16,359 nucleotides of DNA, taken from the NCBI GenBank assembly GCA_002490775.1, contig DKUR01000012.1, positions 1 through 16,359 on the forward strand. The letters are read 5' to 3'. The translations under genes were made by a program, and so were the position numbers. Positions 1 through 7,200 of this stretch are shown one piece after another. Source of the stretch: Lachnospiraceae bacterium UBA7199. Its GTDB lineage: Bacteria > Bacillota > Clostridia > Lachnospirales > Lachnospiraceae. Position 1 is the stretch's first letter. Every line of letters begins with the position of its first letter. The notes beneath the pieces were generated by a model. It was not told the origin of the DNA and did not search any database. It saw only the letters and a list, made by a program, of their open reading frames with translations.

Positions 1-12
1 CCCATGGCGCGC

Positions 13-50
13 AAACAAAAATATGAGCCGACACCAAGTATCAGCTCATA
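13..50 (-). terminator. Rho-independent terminator after the CD3324-type gene
   Basis: Read on the minus strand, positions 50 to 22 form a hairpin. The arms TATGAGCTGA and TCGGCTCATA pair with one G-U, and the pairing can continue inward to a very short UUG loop. The hairpin is followed by ATTTTTGTTT (22 to 13). It starts only a few bases after the stop codon at 54, so it ends the transcript of the small regulator gene. Confidence 0.8.
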
Positions 51-53
51 AAT

Positions 54-326
54 TTATTCACTTATTTGTTTTCTTAAAATACGCTGTATGCTTTTCTCCG
101 AGAGATAGTATTTACAGGCTAACTCCTTTGTCCTGCTTCCTGCAAGATAATCCTTGTAAATTTGCTGATTACGTAACAAAAGTTCCTGCTTGATCTGTGT
201 TCCTGCTCCCCAAGCCTGCCTGTGTGCAGCCTTGCGTGGAATATAAATACTTTCACCTTCAACATACTGTTGTATCAGTTCTATTACCTCAATTGGCAGA
301 ATTTCTTCTGCTCTTACATAGCCCAT
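54..326 (-). CDS. CD3324-family / Mor-like HTH transcriptional regulator (90 aa)
   Basis: A small DNA-binding protein of the Mor transcription activator type, like the clostridial CD3324 family. The N-terminal half (about residues 1-50) holds the family pattern YVxAEEILP, then IYIPRK and a Trp-Gly segment. The C-terminal 30 residues form a helix-turn-helix (about 63-85, TKELACKYYLSEKSIQRIL). The length of about 90 residues is usual for the family. The start is secure: AGGAGG lies 5 nt before the ATG. The gene is monocistronic, with its own promoter at 458-486 and its own terminator at 13-50. Mor proteins activate phage Mu middle genes, but these short chromosomal relatives have no settled target. 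A role in transcription regulation is inferred from the fold, and the regulated gene is unknown. Confidence 0.82.
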   Translation of the reverse strand: MGYVRAEEILPIEVIELIQQYVEGESIYIPRKAAHRQAWGAGTQIKQELLLRNQQIYKDYLAGSRTKELACKYYLSEKSIQRILRKQISE

Positions 327-457
327 GTCTGCCTCCTAAACTTATATTTTTTTAGGAATAGCATTGGCCATAACAATTTTCTTTTTTGCAATAGCCAGTG
401 CTATGCAGGCATAACATATCTTTTCATATACAAATCCCCTCTCTAAATTTTCTTTTT
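327..457 (-). other. Leader of the regulator gene with a short ATG frame
   Basis: This transcribed leader holds a second ribosome-binding-like site (GAGGGG) 8 nt before an ATG at about 427. That ATG opens only eight codons (MKRYVMPA, then TAG). In the next frame the sequence stays open and protein-like (IALAIAKKKIVMANAIPKKI) and stops just before the AGGAGG of the regulator. This may be a leader peptide or a small gene broken by one base. No other structure was recognised. Confidence 0.25.
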
Positions 458-486
458 ATCATATCATTATTGTTACCACAAATCAA
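458..486 (-). promoter_or_regulatory. Sigma-A-type promoter for the CD3324-type gene
   Basis: On the minus strand TTGATT (486-481) is followed by a 17-nt spacer and TATGAT (463-458). That is 4/6 and 5/6 to the consensus at ideal spacing. Transcription would start near 451, giving a leader of about 125 nt before the ATG at 326. It begins immediately after the Nudix gene's stop codon. Confidence 0.6.
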
Positions 487-504
487 TTTACACTTATGTA
501 AATT
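485..504. promoter_or_regulatory. Perfect palindrome touching the -35 box, possible operator
   Basis: AATTTACACTTATGTAAATT is a perfect 8-bp inverted repeat with a 4-bp centre. It overlaps the last bases of the Nudix stop codon and shares 2 bp with the -35 hexamer of the promoter at 458-486. The position suits a dimeric regulator binding site, perhaps autoregulation by the CD3324-type protein. It could also be a weak transcript hairpin. There is no U-run, so a terminator is unlikely. Confidence 0.4.
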
Positions 505-1087
505 ACTGTTTGTCCACTTTCGTGAAAAAATACTGAAACGTATCTACAAACATTTTTTTATCAAATAACTCTTTGATCTGGCTTCTGTTCATCCAAGCCG
601 CTTTGGCAACTTCATCTGTTGTTGCATTGCTTAAATCCACCTCTCCGTCATACACAAACAACCAAACGTCTACAATTTTGTTAGCAGTCTTACCAAACTC
701 TATTTTTCTTGTATCTGAAAAAATAATGCGCCCCTTCTCGGGCAATAAATCAACTCCTACCTCTTCTTTGGCTTCTCTGACTGCCCCTTGCAGACTATTT
801 TCGCCTTTCATAACCGAGCCATCCACGCACTCCCACATTAGCGGAAATGTTGGCCTGCCTGCAGAACGTTGTGAAACCAAATATTCTCCTTTGGAATTGC
901 GAATCCATACATGTACCACCAAATGATAGCAATCTGCCGGCAGTTGGCTGCCTCTGATATGATCTTTCCCTAAAAGTTCTCTATTCTCACTATACAAGTC
1001 CCAGACTTCGACCTCCGGCACGGATTGTATGCCATCCTCCAAATCTGAACTTAATGATTTCCATAGTTTATTTTCTGATACAGTCAT
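503..1087 (-). CDS. Nudix hydrolase (194 aa)
   Basis: A Nudix-fold pyrophosphohydrolase. The Nudix box is complete: G90, E96 and the R104-E105-x-x-E108-E109-x-G111 run match GX5EX7REUXEEXGU. The Glu residues bind the divalent metal that helps cleave a nucleoside diphosphate linked to another group. The N-terminal part (VWDLYSENRELLG, then a His-containing beta strand near 55-60) is of the kind seen in uncharacterised Nudix proteins related to isopentenyl-diphosphate isomerase, so the exact substrate cannot be told. AAGG lies 8 nt before the ATG. The gene begins 10 nt after the stop of the S66 peptidase, so the two are surely cotranscribed. It is the last gene of that group; the next promoter follows immediately. 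Confidence 0.9.
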   Translation of the reverse strand: MTVSENKLWKSLSSDLEDGIQSVPEVEVWDLYSENRELLGKDHIRGSQLPADCYHLVVHVWIRNSKGEYLVSQRSAGRPTFPLMWECVDGSVMKGENSLQGAVREAKEEVGVDLLPEKGRIIFSDTRKIEFGKTANKIVDVWLFVYDGEVDLSNATTDEVAKAAWMNRSQIKELFDKKMFVDTFQYFFTKVDKQ

Positions 1088-1097
1088 ACTTATTACC

Positions 1098-2159
1098 TTA
1101 CTTCCACATATATATTTTCTTCTGCTTCATGTCCACCTTAGCAGCCGCCCCATATTGTAGTGCGCATCTGGGTACCGCATGTCCAAAATTCACATTATAA
1201 ACAATGGAAAGTTTCTCATTGTCTATCACCTTTGTGAGAATACCTTTATATTCCTCATAGTAAGCTTCATCTTGGGGTTTTCCAACCAAAACTCCATTCA
1301 CTACGTCAAATATACCTTTGCTTTTAAGCAATCCTATTTCTTTTTCAAAAAGCTCCGGCACAGGTTTTTCTTCACATGTTTCTATAAATAATATTTTCCC
1401 TGACCACTCTTCTTTATCTGGGAATATTCCATATTTCTCACAGACATCCTTTTCATCCTCATATCTGCTTTTTGTCAAAAGGTCATAAAAACTTTCCAGA
1501 CAGCCCCCTAATAACTGCCCTTGAAAAATTTCACTGCCCTGTAAAAGTTCAAATCCCCGCTCTTCCTTATGTACCACTCTTTCAGTTCCAATTGCTGCCG
1601 CAGAAAAATCCGACCTTTCTTCATACCAAATTTCACTGGAAATGATTTCATCATAGTTATTTCCTTCTAAATAGCTTTCAAATGTCCTTTTACTGTATGG
1701 AAGCATCTCTTCTGCAATTTCCCCCAAATCACATATAAAGTTAGGGCCATAATAAGTTGACAGTCCAAGCTTATAAAACATTAAATGATTAATTGTAGTG
1801 TCAGAAAATCCGGTAAATAATTTGGGATGCTTTTCTACTGCCTCTACAAATTCTGCATCCTCCATCAAATAAGGCAAAAGTTTATAGGTATCATCACCGC
1901 CTATGGCGCAAATAATCCCTGCAATGGAATTATCCAAAAAGGCATCTTTTAAATCCTGCGCCCGCGCCTGAGGGTGCTCCTTTAAATACTTAATGCCTTT
2001 CAGCGCATTAGTCATAAATACAGGCTCCAACCCATACGCCTTTAATCTCCTTACACCAATTTCAATATTGTGGCGGCAAAAATCTTCCCCTAACATGCCG
2101 CTTGATAAACTTACAATTGCTACTTTATCACCTTTCTTTAATTTCCGTGCATATTGCAT
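1098..2159 (-). CDS. S66-family serine peptidase (LD-carboxypeptidase / MccF-like, 353 aa)
   Basis: A cytoplasmic serine peptidase of family S66. This family contains LD-carboxypeptidases that trim tetrapeptides in murein recycling and MccF, which cleaves processed microcin C and related aminoacyl nucleotides. The nucleophile elbow is GFSDTT with Ser119. The partner Glu260 lies in LFIETCEEKP, and His327 in NFGHAVP, so the Ser-Glu-His triad is complete. The N-terminal KGDKVAIVSLSS strand and GGDDTYKLLP (about 88-97) also fit. The length is usual for the MccF branch, slightly longer than short LdcA proteins. The ATG follows GAGGAAAAGG upstream. No signal peptide is seen. The gene sits between a GNAT acetyltransferase and a Nudix hydrolase. 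The choice between peptidoglycan recycling and peptide-nucleotide detoxification is open; the neighbours lean to the latter. Confidence 0.88.
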   Translation of the reverse strand: MQYARKLKKGDKVAIVSLSSGMLGEDFCRHNIEIGVRRLKAYGLEPVFMTNALKGIKYLKEHPQARAQDLKDAFLDNSIAGIICAIGGDDTYKLLPYLMEDAEFVEAVEKHPKLFTGFSDTTINHLMFYKLGLSTYYGPNFICDLGEIAEEMLPYSKRTFESYLEGNNYDEIISSEIWYEERSDFSAAAIGTERVVHKEERGFELLQGSEIFQGQLLGGCLESFYDLLTKSRYEDEKDVCEKYGIFPDKEEWSGKILFIETCEEKPVPELFEKEIGLLKSKGIFDVVNGVLVGKPQDEAYYEEYKGILTKVIDNEKLSIVYNVNFGHAVPRCALQYGAAAKVDMKQKKIYMWK

Positions 2160-2208
2160 AAGATTATTCCTTTTCCTCTACAAAAATATTTTACCATCAT
2201 TTGCTGCA

Positions 2209-2649
2209 TCACATATCGATCCACTGAATAAATGCTGTCTTATCAGAGCTATTATAACCGGCATTTCGATAAAAGTTCAATGTGCTTTCCTCTTTAGAAC
2301 CTGTAAGCAGCATCATTTTATAGCAATTAGTCTCCTTAGCAATCTGCTTTGCATAGTTTAGACAGGCTGTTGCATACCCCTTTTTCCGATAGTTCTTGTG
2401 CGTTACCACATTTTCCACAAAAGCATATGGCCTCACATTCCTTGTCAGATTCGGAATTATCACGCACACACAGGACGCCGCAATTTTGCCATCTACCTCA
2501 CAAACAATCAGATGATGATTTGTATCATTTATAATTTGCTCCCATGTATTTCTAAGCTGCTGCGAATCGTCTGGAACCCTTGTCTCATGAAGATATAGGT
2601 ATAATTGTAGTATTTCATCCAAATCATTTTTATTTGCTTCTCTGATCAT
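2209..2649 (-). CDS. GNAT-family N-acetyltransferase (146 aa)
   Basis: A single-domain acetyl-CoA-dependent acetyltransferase. The N-terminus IREANKNDLDEILQLY is the usual first strand and helix of GNAT proteins. Motif A is VENVVTHKNYRKKGYATA (about 79-96), with the pyrophosphate-binding RKKGYA loop. Motif B follows as LLTGSKEESTLNFYRNAGY, which carries the Tyr of the C-terminal fold. The length is normal. The start ATG has GGGGTG 7 nt upstream. The gene lies 49 nt upstream of the S66 peptidase and 69 nt downstream of a second GNAT gene, all in one orientation. The acceptor substrate cannot be deduced. Confidence 0.88.
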   Translation of the reverse strand: MIREANKNDLDEILQLYLYLHETRVPDDSQQLRNTWEQIINDTNHHLIVCEVDGKIAASCVCVIIPNLTRNVRPYAFVENVVTHKNYRKKGYATACLNYAKQIAKETNCYKMMLLTGSKEESTLNFYRNAGYNSSDKTAFIQWIDM

Positions 2650-2682
2650 GACACCTCACCCCGATCAAATATCTATCTTCCT

Positions 2683-2704
2683 TTTTGGGAAAGTGCTCCC
2701 AAAA
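2683..2704. other. Intergenic hairpin between the two GNAT genes
   Basis: TTTTGGGA and TCCCAAAA form a perfect 8-bp stem around a 6-nt loop. A-runs and T-runs within the arms could act as a weak terminator in either direction, but neither strand has a clean U-tract outside the stem. It may attenuate readthrough between the two acetyltransferase genes or protect a 3' end. Confidence 0.35.
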
Positions 2705-2718
2705 TATAAAATTTGAAA

Positions 2719-3171
2719 TTACTTATGAATGTACATCCTTGTTATGTCAGGTTCATTATCTTCCTGAACCATACACAAAAATTCCCATCCATATTTTTCA
2801 TAAAAGCTTGCATGGTCAGTAACCAAATAAATTGGTGTGATACCTTTCGATCTCAAATCTTCCACCGCCATATCAAGCAAATGTCCTGCAATTCCCTTAC
2901 AGCGATATTCTTTTTCTGTGTATACCGCACAAACATTAGGCGTAAGGTCTTTTCTAGCATGGAAATCATTTTCAATTACTCCCAGCCCTCCTATTACTTT
3001 GTTATCATTTAAGCAAAGATACCATCCCAACTCCGTTTCTCCATTAAGGTAAGCTTCCATACATTCAAGATAAGCTTCCTGCTGCACTCCCCATTTGCGA
3101 TGAAACCATTCAGCCGCCTTACTCTTTAAATGCGGCTTTTCCCTTAAGGTAATATATATGTATTCACTCAT
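2719..3171 (-). CDS. GNAT-family N-acetyltransferase (150 aa)
   Basis: A second single-domain GNAT protein, not close in sequence to its neighbour. It has motif A (VCAVYTEKEYRCKGIAGHLL, about 80-99, with the RCKGIA acetyl-CoA loop) and a C-terminal LVTDHASFYEKYGWEF segment typical of motif B. I place the start at the ATG at 3171 (MSEYIYITL) because AAAGGAAAA precedes it and the GNAT fold begins there. A longer frame opens at 3201, but its upstream GTATCATACCGT has no ribosome binding site and its extra residues are a Lys-rich stretch. A promoter at about 3375-3403 and a gene remnant lie upstream. It is probably the first intact gene of a four-gene unit with the next GNAT, the S66 peptidase and the Nudix hydrolase. 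The acceptor is unknown. Confidence 0.85.
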   Translation of the reverse strand: MSEYIYITLREKPHLKSKAAEWFHRKWGVQQEAYLECMEAYLNGETELGWYLCLNDNKVIGGLGVIENDFHARKDLTPNVCAVYTEKEYRCKGIAGHLLDMAVEDLRSKGITPIYLVTDHASFYEKYGWEFLCMVQEDNEPDITRMYIHK

Positions 3172-3197
3172 TTTTCCTTTTACCTTTTCTTTTACAA

Positions 3198-3361
3198 TCA
3201 TACGGTATGATACAAAAAATCTGCATTCTCCTCAATGAACCTTGGTTCATCAATTTCAAAGCCTTTTTGTACGATAGATCTAAATCACATCCGCAGCCTC
3301 CACATCCTTTGTCCGCCTGCTTAATTGCTGACACTAAAAAAGCACCTCTGATTTGCAGATT
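3198..3361 (-). pseudogene. Frame-broken remnant with a CGGCGC cysteine cluster
   Basis: Two minus-strand frames look protein-like and can be joined by one frameshift near 3270-3282. The first (open from 3361) contains SAIKQADKGCGGCGCDLD. The second continues as RSIVQKGFEIDEPRFIEE and ends in FLYHTV with a stop at 3198. Together they resemble the C-terminal end of a metal- or cluster-binding protein that I cannot name. Alternatively, the first frame alone could be a real 56-residue peptide from a GTG at 3334, with AGAGGTG 8 nt upstream and a stop at 3164 overlapping the GNAT start. I favour a decayed gene because the second frame also reads well. Confidence 0.4.
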
Positions 3362-3363
3362 TC

Positions 3364-3403
3364 ATTATAAAGAAATTATACCATTTCCATTCCCTATTTA
3401 CCA
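3364..3403 (-). promoter_or_regulatory. Extended -10 promoter upstream of the GNAT/S66/Nudix group
   Basis: On the minus strand TGG-TATAAT (3383-3375) is a perfect extended -10. The -35 position 17 nt upstream holds only TGGTAA (3403-3398, 3/6), which an extended -10 can tolerate. A second perfect TATAAT lies 11 bp further on (3369-3364). Transcription would start near 3365 and run through the cysteine-cluster remnant into the GNAT gene at 3171. Confidence 0.5.
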
Positions 3404-3599
3404 TTATTATCGAAGTAATAAAACCGACGTGAAATACAAAGCAAGGTCTCTCATTGCCAAGAGACCTTGCGATACATTAATACTACTTTTTAAGTTGCAA
3501 ACCGTCTTTAAAAGCTTCTCCTTCTCTTTCTGTTACCTTATAGCAGCATGCGTGTACGGATTAAATGCAATAGCGTCAATTTTGTTAATAAACTTGAAA
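3404..3599. other. Intergenic stretch after the 177-aa protein
   Basis: From 3202 to 3599 there is no convincing intact gene. The stretch holds the cysteine-cluster remnant, the promoter at 3364-3403 and the terminator at 3433-3470. Between 3470 and 3600 the minus strand has a short open piece (EVNFKFINKIDAIAFNPY, then THAAIR and a stop) that begins just after the 177-aa gene in a shifted frame. A plus-strand open frame over this area overlaps the 177-aa gene and has no ribosome binding site or recognisable domain. Confidence 0.3.
3433..3470 (-). terminator. Rho-independent terminator after the 177-aa gene
   Basis: On the minus strand GCAAGGTCTCT and AGAGACCTTGC form a perfect 11-bp stem around an 8-nt loop (3470-3441). 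It is followed directly by TTTGTATTT (3440-3432). It lies about 130 nt after the stop at 3600 and would end any transcript coming from the 177-aa gene or the large operon upstream. No U-run exists on the plus strand. Confidence 0.85.
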
Positions 3600-4133
3600 T
3601 TAACTTCTTATACTTTCCATAACTTTAATAAACTGTGCAACAGAAAAATGTTTTGGATTTAAATAACAGACTCCATCATCAATTATGGCAAAACTATCAA
3701 AATCAAAAGGAATATTTTCATCATCCATAAAATCATCATCAATCCAAAGAAGACCGGAAAATTCATATGGCAGCCAATCGGGATGCAAACATTGTAATAC
3801 TTCGCTTTCAAAATCAGGTACGGAAATACAGGATATTCCATAGTTAGACACATCTTTACGAAGCTTATGGCTATGTTCATTCAGTACAAACGCCCATTTA
3901 TAATCAGAAGAAACGTATGCCACTATATTAGATGGAACAGTCTCAACCGCTTCGTCATAAGCATCTATGTCAGAATCATAATAAATAGTAAGCCAATAAT
4001 TTTTGGCTCCCCCACCTTCACCGGATACGAAATAATGTCCAATATAAACTTCCAGCATTCCACTCAGAGAAATATCTACCTTGCTCTTTTTTTCTTTCTC
4101 TGGCAAGAAATATTTGTTCAATTCAATGTTCAT
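3600..4133 (-). CDS. Hypothetical acidic protein (177 aa)
   Basis: I do not recognise this protein. It is soluble-looking, with no signal peptide or membrane segment. It is acidic, with Asp-rich patches (IYYDSDIDAYDEA near 51-63; LLWIDDDFMDDENIPFDFDS near 128-147), several aromatic residues and a compact alternating pattern of strands. Small acidic single-domain proteins like this are common among contact-dependent or polymorphic toxin immunity proteins. That resemblance is only in general character, and no toxin gene is visible beside it. The start is well supported: CAGGAG lies 5 nt before the ATG. It follows a truncated flavodoxin gene whose frame runs 11 nt past this start codon, so it seems to have been joined to the 3' end of the large operon by a rearrangement. 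No clear promoter was found in the 125 nt upstream. Confidence 0.7.
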   Translation of the reverse strand: MNIELNKYFLPEKEKKSKVDISLSGMLEVYIGHYFVSGEGGGAKNYWLTIYYDSDIDAYDEAVETVPSNIVAYVSSDYKWAFVLNEHSHKLRKDVSNYGISCISVPDFESEVLQCLHPDWLPYEFSGLLWIDDDFMDDENIPFDFDSFAIIDDGVCYLNPKHFSVAQFIKVMESIRS

Positions 4134-4257
4134 AAGTACTCCTGCAAATCCGATTATGCTTGCTTATAAAATACCTGCCCCGTATCATCATTTTTTTCAA
4201 AAAAACTTCTAATGCATATCTGGAATTTCCTGTTCCGCTAAAATAGATTCCAAGCAT
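4123..4257 (-). pseudogene. 5' stub of a flavodoxin-type (EFR1-like ferredoxin) gene
   Basis: The first 22 codons read MLGIYFSGTGNSRYALEV then FLKK. The FSGTGNS loop is the FMN phosphate-binding loop of the flavodoxin-like domain that opens EFR1-family ferredoxins. Those proteins are usually around 250 residues and end in 4Fe-4S motifs. Here similarity stops at a run of seven A's; the frame continues for 22 unrelated codons to a stop at 4123. Skipping one base gives NDDTGQVFYKQA, so a deletion in the A-run probably came first and the rest of the gene is missing. The stub has its own site (GGAAGG, 6 nt spacing). Its ATG starts 1 nt after the stop of the 1481-aa gene, so the lost gene was once translated with that operon. 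Confidence 0.72.
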
Positions 4258-4258
4258 T

Positions 4259-7200
4259 TCAAACCTTCCTGTCATCCTTTTTCTTCAGCAATTGGGATGT
4301 ATCTAACGTCTGCTCTGAGTGCTGCGCCTCTTTCGGCCTCCTGCTCTCTTTTCTCTTTTTCTTCCTGTTTTTATCAGAATCATTTTCTTCCTTTATTTCC
4401 TGATCTGCCTCTGCCATTTTTTCATTTGGAATATCCCGGTTCACGCTTTCTACAGTCTTTTTCCGCTTTCTGCCTCCTGTATAAATCCACTTCGGCACAA
4501 ACTGGAACCGCCGCATTGCCACATCTGCAACAAACAGGCAGATGGCCAGAAAAAGCAGCCAGTTGGTCAGAGAATAGCTCTCTCTGGCTTTTGTGGAAAT
4601 CCGGTTCCAGACAGAATCCTGCTTCGTTATGAGCCTGCCATATTGTTCTACAAATTTTAAATAAGAATCAGTACTTACATCAAATTTATATTCATCTGAA
4701 AACTGTACTGCTGCTGCGGTAGTCAGATAGCTTTGAATTTCCCCATTCTCACTGCGGCGTACATTGAAATGATATAGCCCGGTCTGGGGCGTGGAAAGCT
4801 CCGCTGTATACTTGCCCGGCGCTGTGGCATGAAGCTTCTCTTCTGTGGTATCTCCCTTGGGATCAATAATTGACACCAGGATTTCCGTACTGCTTTCATA
4901 GTCCTTGGTCTGATAAGTTATTTCTGTCCATTCTCCTGATGTTACCACATTCACACTGTCCTCACCCATGTCAGCATTTCCGGTAGAATAATCCACAATT
5001 CTTTTCCACATCTGAACATAGTCATCTTTTCCCGAAAAAGCGCCGCTCCACTTGCCGGTAATATCACTGTTCCAGGCAACCGTCCTGCCCAATCCATACT
5101 GCCATACAGTAAGAATGGGGTTTTCTTTTTCGGCAGACAAAATAACAGAGGTAGCAGCCATCTTGGGCGTTGCGGCAATATACCCATAAACCACTGGCCA
5201 GCCATCAGTAAAAAGATGATTGGTTAATTCATGTCCGTTTTGTACCTTCAGTGAAAATACACCATTTTGAATGTAACTGTCGCTTCCTAAAAAAACCTCG
5301 TTTGCAAAAATCTTGGGTATATCGCTTCCTAAATCAGAATAATAGTATCTTCCATCACATTGATCGGCTAACTGCTCAAGGAGCTGGGTGTCTGAAAAAC
5401 TTCCTATTGCTACAGTAGATAAAGTGATTCCCTCTGATGTATAGTCATTTATTACATCCTGAAAATTATTTGTCTCTCCCATACCATCTGTTAAAAGCAC
5501 TACATGCTTAATAGACGCTTCACTTTCAGAAAGCACCTCACAGGCTTCCAAAAGCGCAGGCTTAATGGTAGTTCCTCCGCCCTCGTTTATCCCTTTGATC
5601 TGTTCCTTAATGGCACTTTTATCATCTGCTGCCCTAAGCTCTACCTGCCATTCATACTGACTGTCAAAGGTCAGAACCCCCACTTGGTCCGAATCCCTTA
5701 GATTGTCCACTGCCACAATTGCAGCCCTGATGGCAACATCCAGATTGCTGGCGCCGGTTTCTCCCATTTCATCAATCATACTCCCTGAATGATCAATGAC
5801 CATAACCATAGCCATAGAAGGCGTCTCATTGATACTCCTAAGCTGCATGTCCACTGGAAGCACTGTTTCAAGTACGGTATCCCGATAGCCTCCCAGGGCA
5901 AAACTTTCCTCACCGCCGCAGCAGATAAACCCACATCCATAATCTTTCACATAAGTTTCCAGATTCTCCAGAAAACCCACAGGCAGATCATCAATATAGA
6001 CATCTGCCAAAATAATAGACTTGTAAGATAGCATGGCATTTATGCTATCCGGCGCATTCAAGGCAGATACCACACTATAATCGCATCCTGCCGCATTCAG
6101 AACAGAGGAAAATTCCGAAACGTTAGTTCCTCGCCCAGAAACAAGTAAAATCCTGGGTGGAGACTCTACAACAGAATAGGCGCTGAAGACATCATTTTCT
6201 GGACAGGTATCTCCCTCCGCCTGTACCTGCACTCTGAGATTTTCCATAGCGCCGCTGCCTGCATCTGCATCAACCTGGCTGCTAAACACAAAACGATTAC
6301 TTCCTCTGTTTAAATGCACGCCGTTTGACGCTGTCTGAGTGCTTCCATTGTAAAGCGCTATGACTGCATCTGTATCATAATTGCTTTCCACCAGTACCGT
6401 AATGGAATACTTATCTCCGGGGTGCAGATAAGAGGGGAGTGTCACATTGTCAATATAAGCATCGGGCGTCTCTTCATCCTCATAGATCAAGGTTAAAAAT
6501 TCAGCCTGACTTGCCAAAAGGGCCTGCCCCATATGATAAATGTCCCCTCTGGTTTCCTTCCCATCTGTAAGCAGCACCAGTCTTCCACTACAGTCTGTAG
6601 GGATCAGCGTAAGCGCTTTAGAAATGGCGTCTTCAAAATTTGTGGCTGTCTTTTCCGGCAACGTGAGCAGCCCTCCATAATAGTCTTCTCCGGTCAAAAA
6701 CTGCTCCACCAATGCATTCTTTCCAAAGGTCACAATGCCATAAGCATTTCCTGAAGGCATTTTCGCAATAGCTTCTTGTAGATACTTCTCAGATTCTTTT
6801 ATATGCTCTTCATTACTGCTGGATAGATCCACCACAAAAATCGTGGCCATCCGGCTGCTTCCCAAATGGATCTTTATGCCAAAAAGCGCCAAAATCACAC
6901 ATAGAAATACCATACCTCTCACAAGCAGATAAAACTTTCCCCGATAACGCATCTGACGCACATAAAGAATCCATTCTACAATCAAAAGTACCAGCGCCAG
7001 CAACAGAAAAATGTTCCTTATCGTTCGTTTTACCTTCTGCAATTTTATATTTTCCACACTGCCAACGCTGTCAGCTTCTTTTCTTCCATCTGACTCTGTA
7101 GCAGTCTGAAAACGCACCACATACGCTTCCTGATCGCCTTCATTTCCTATTTTGTACAGACCTGCCTCCTTAGGGTGGCTGTCAAAGGAAAGCTGATCCA

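Noticed and set aside
485..504. Palindrome as a terminator of the Nudix gene
   Set aside because: It is AT-rich with no U-run on either strand, and it overlaps a good promoter, so an operator is the better reading.
3207..3662. Plus-strand open frame of 151 codons
   Set aside because: It overlaps the 177-aa gene and crosses the terminator and the minus-strand promoter. It has no ribosome binding site and no recognisable domain, and its His-Pro-rich stretch is the complement of the Cys/Gly codons on the other strand.
4160..4200. Promoter for the 177-aa gene in the flavodoxin stub
   Set aside because: CATAAT and TTGAAA are present but not at a workable spacing to each other; transcription from the large operon is as likely.
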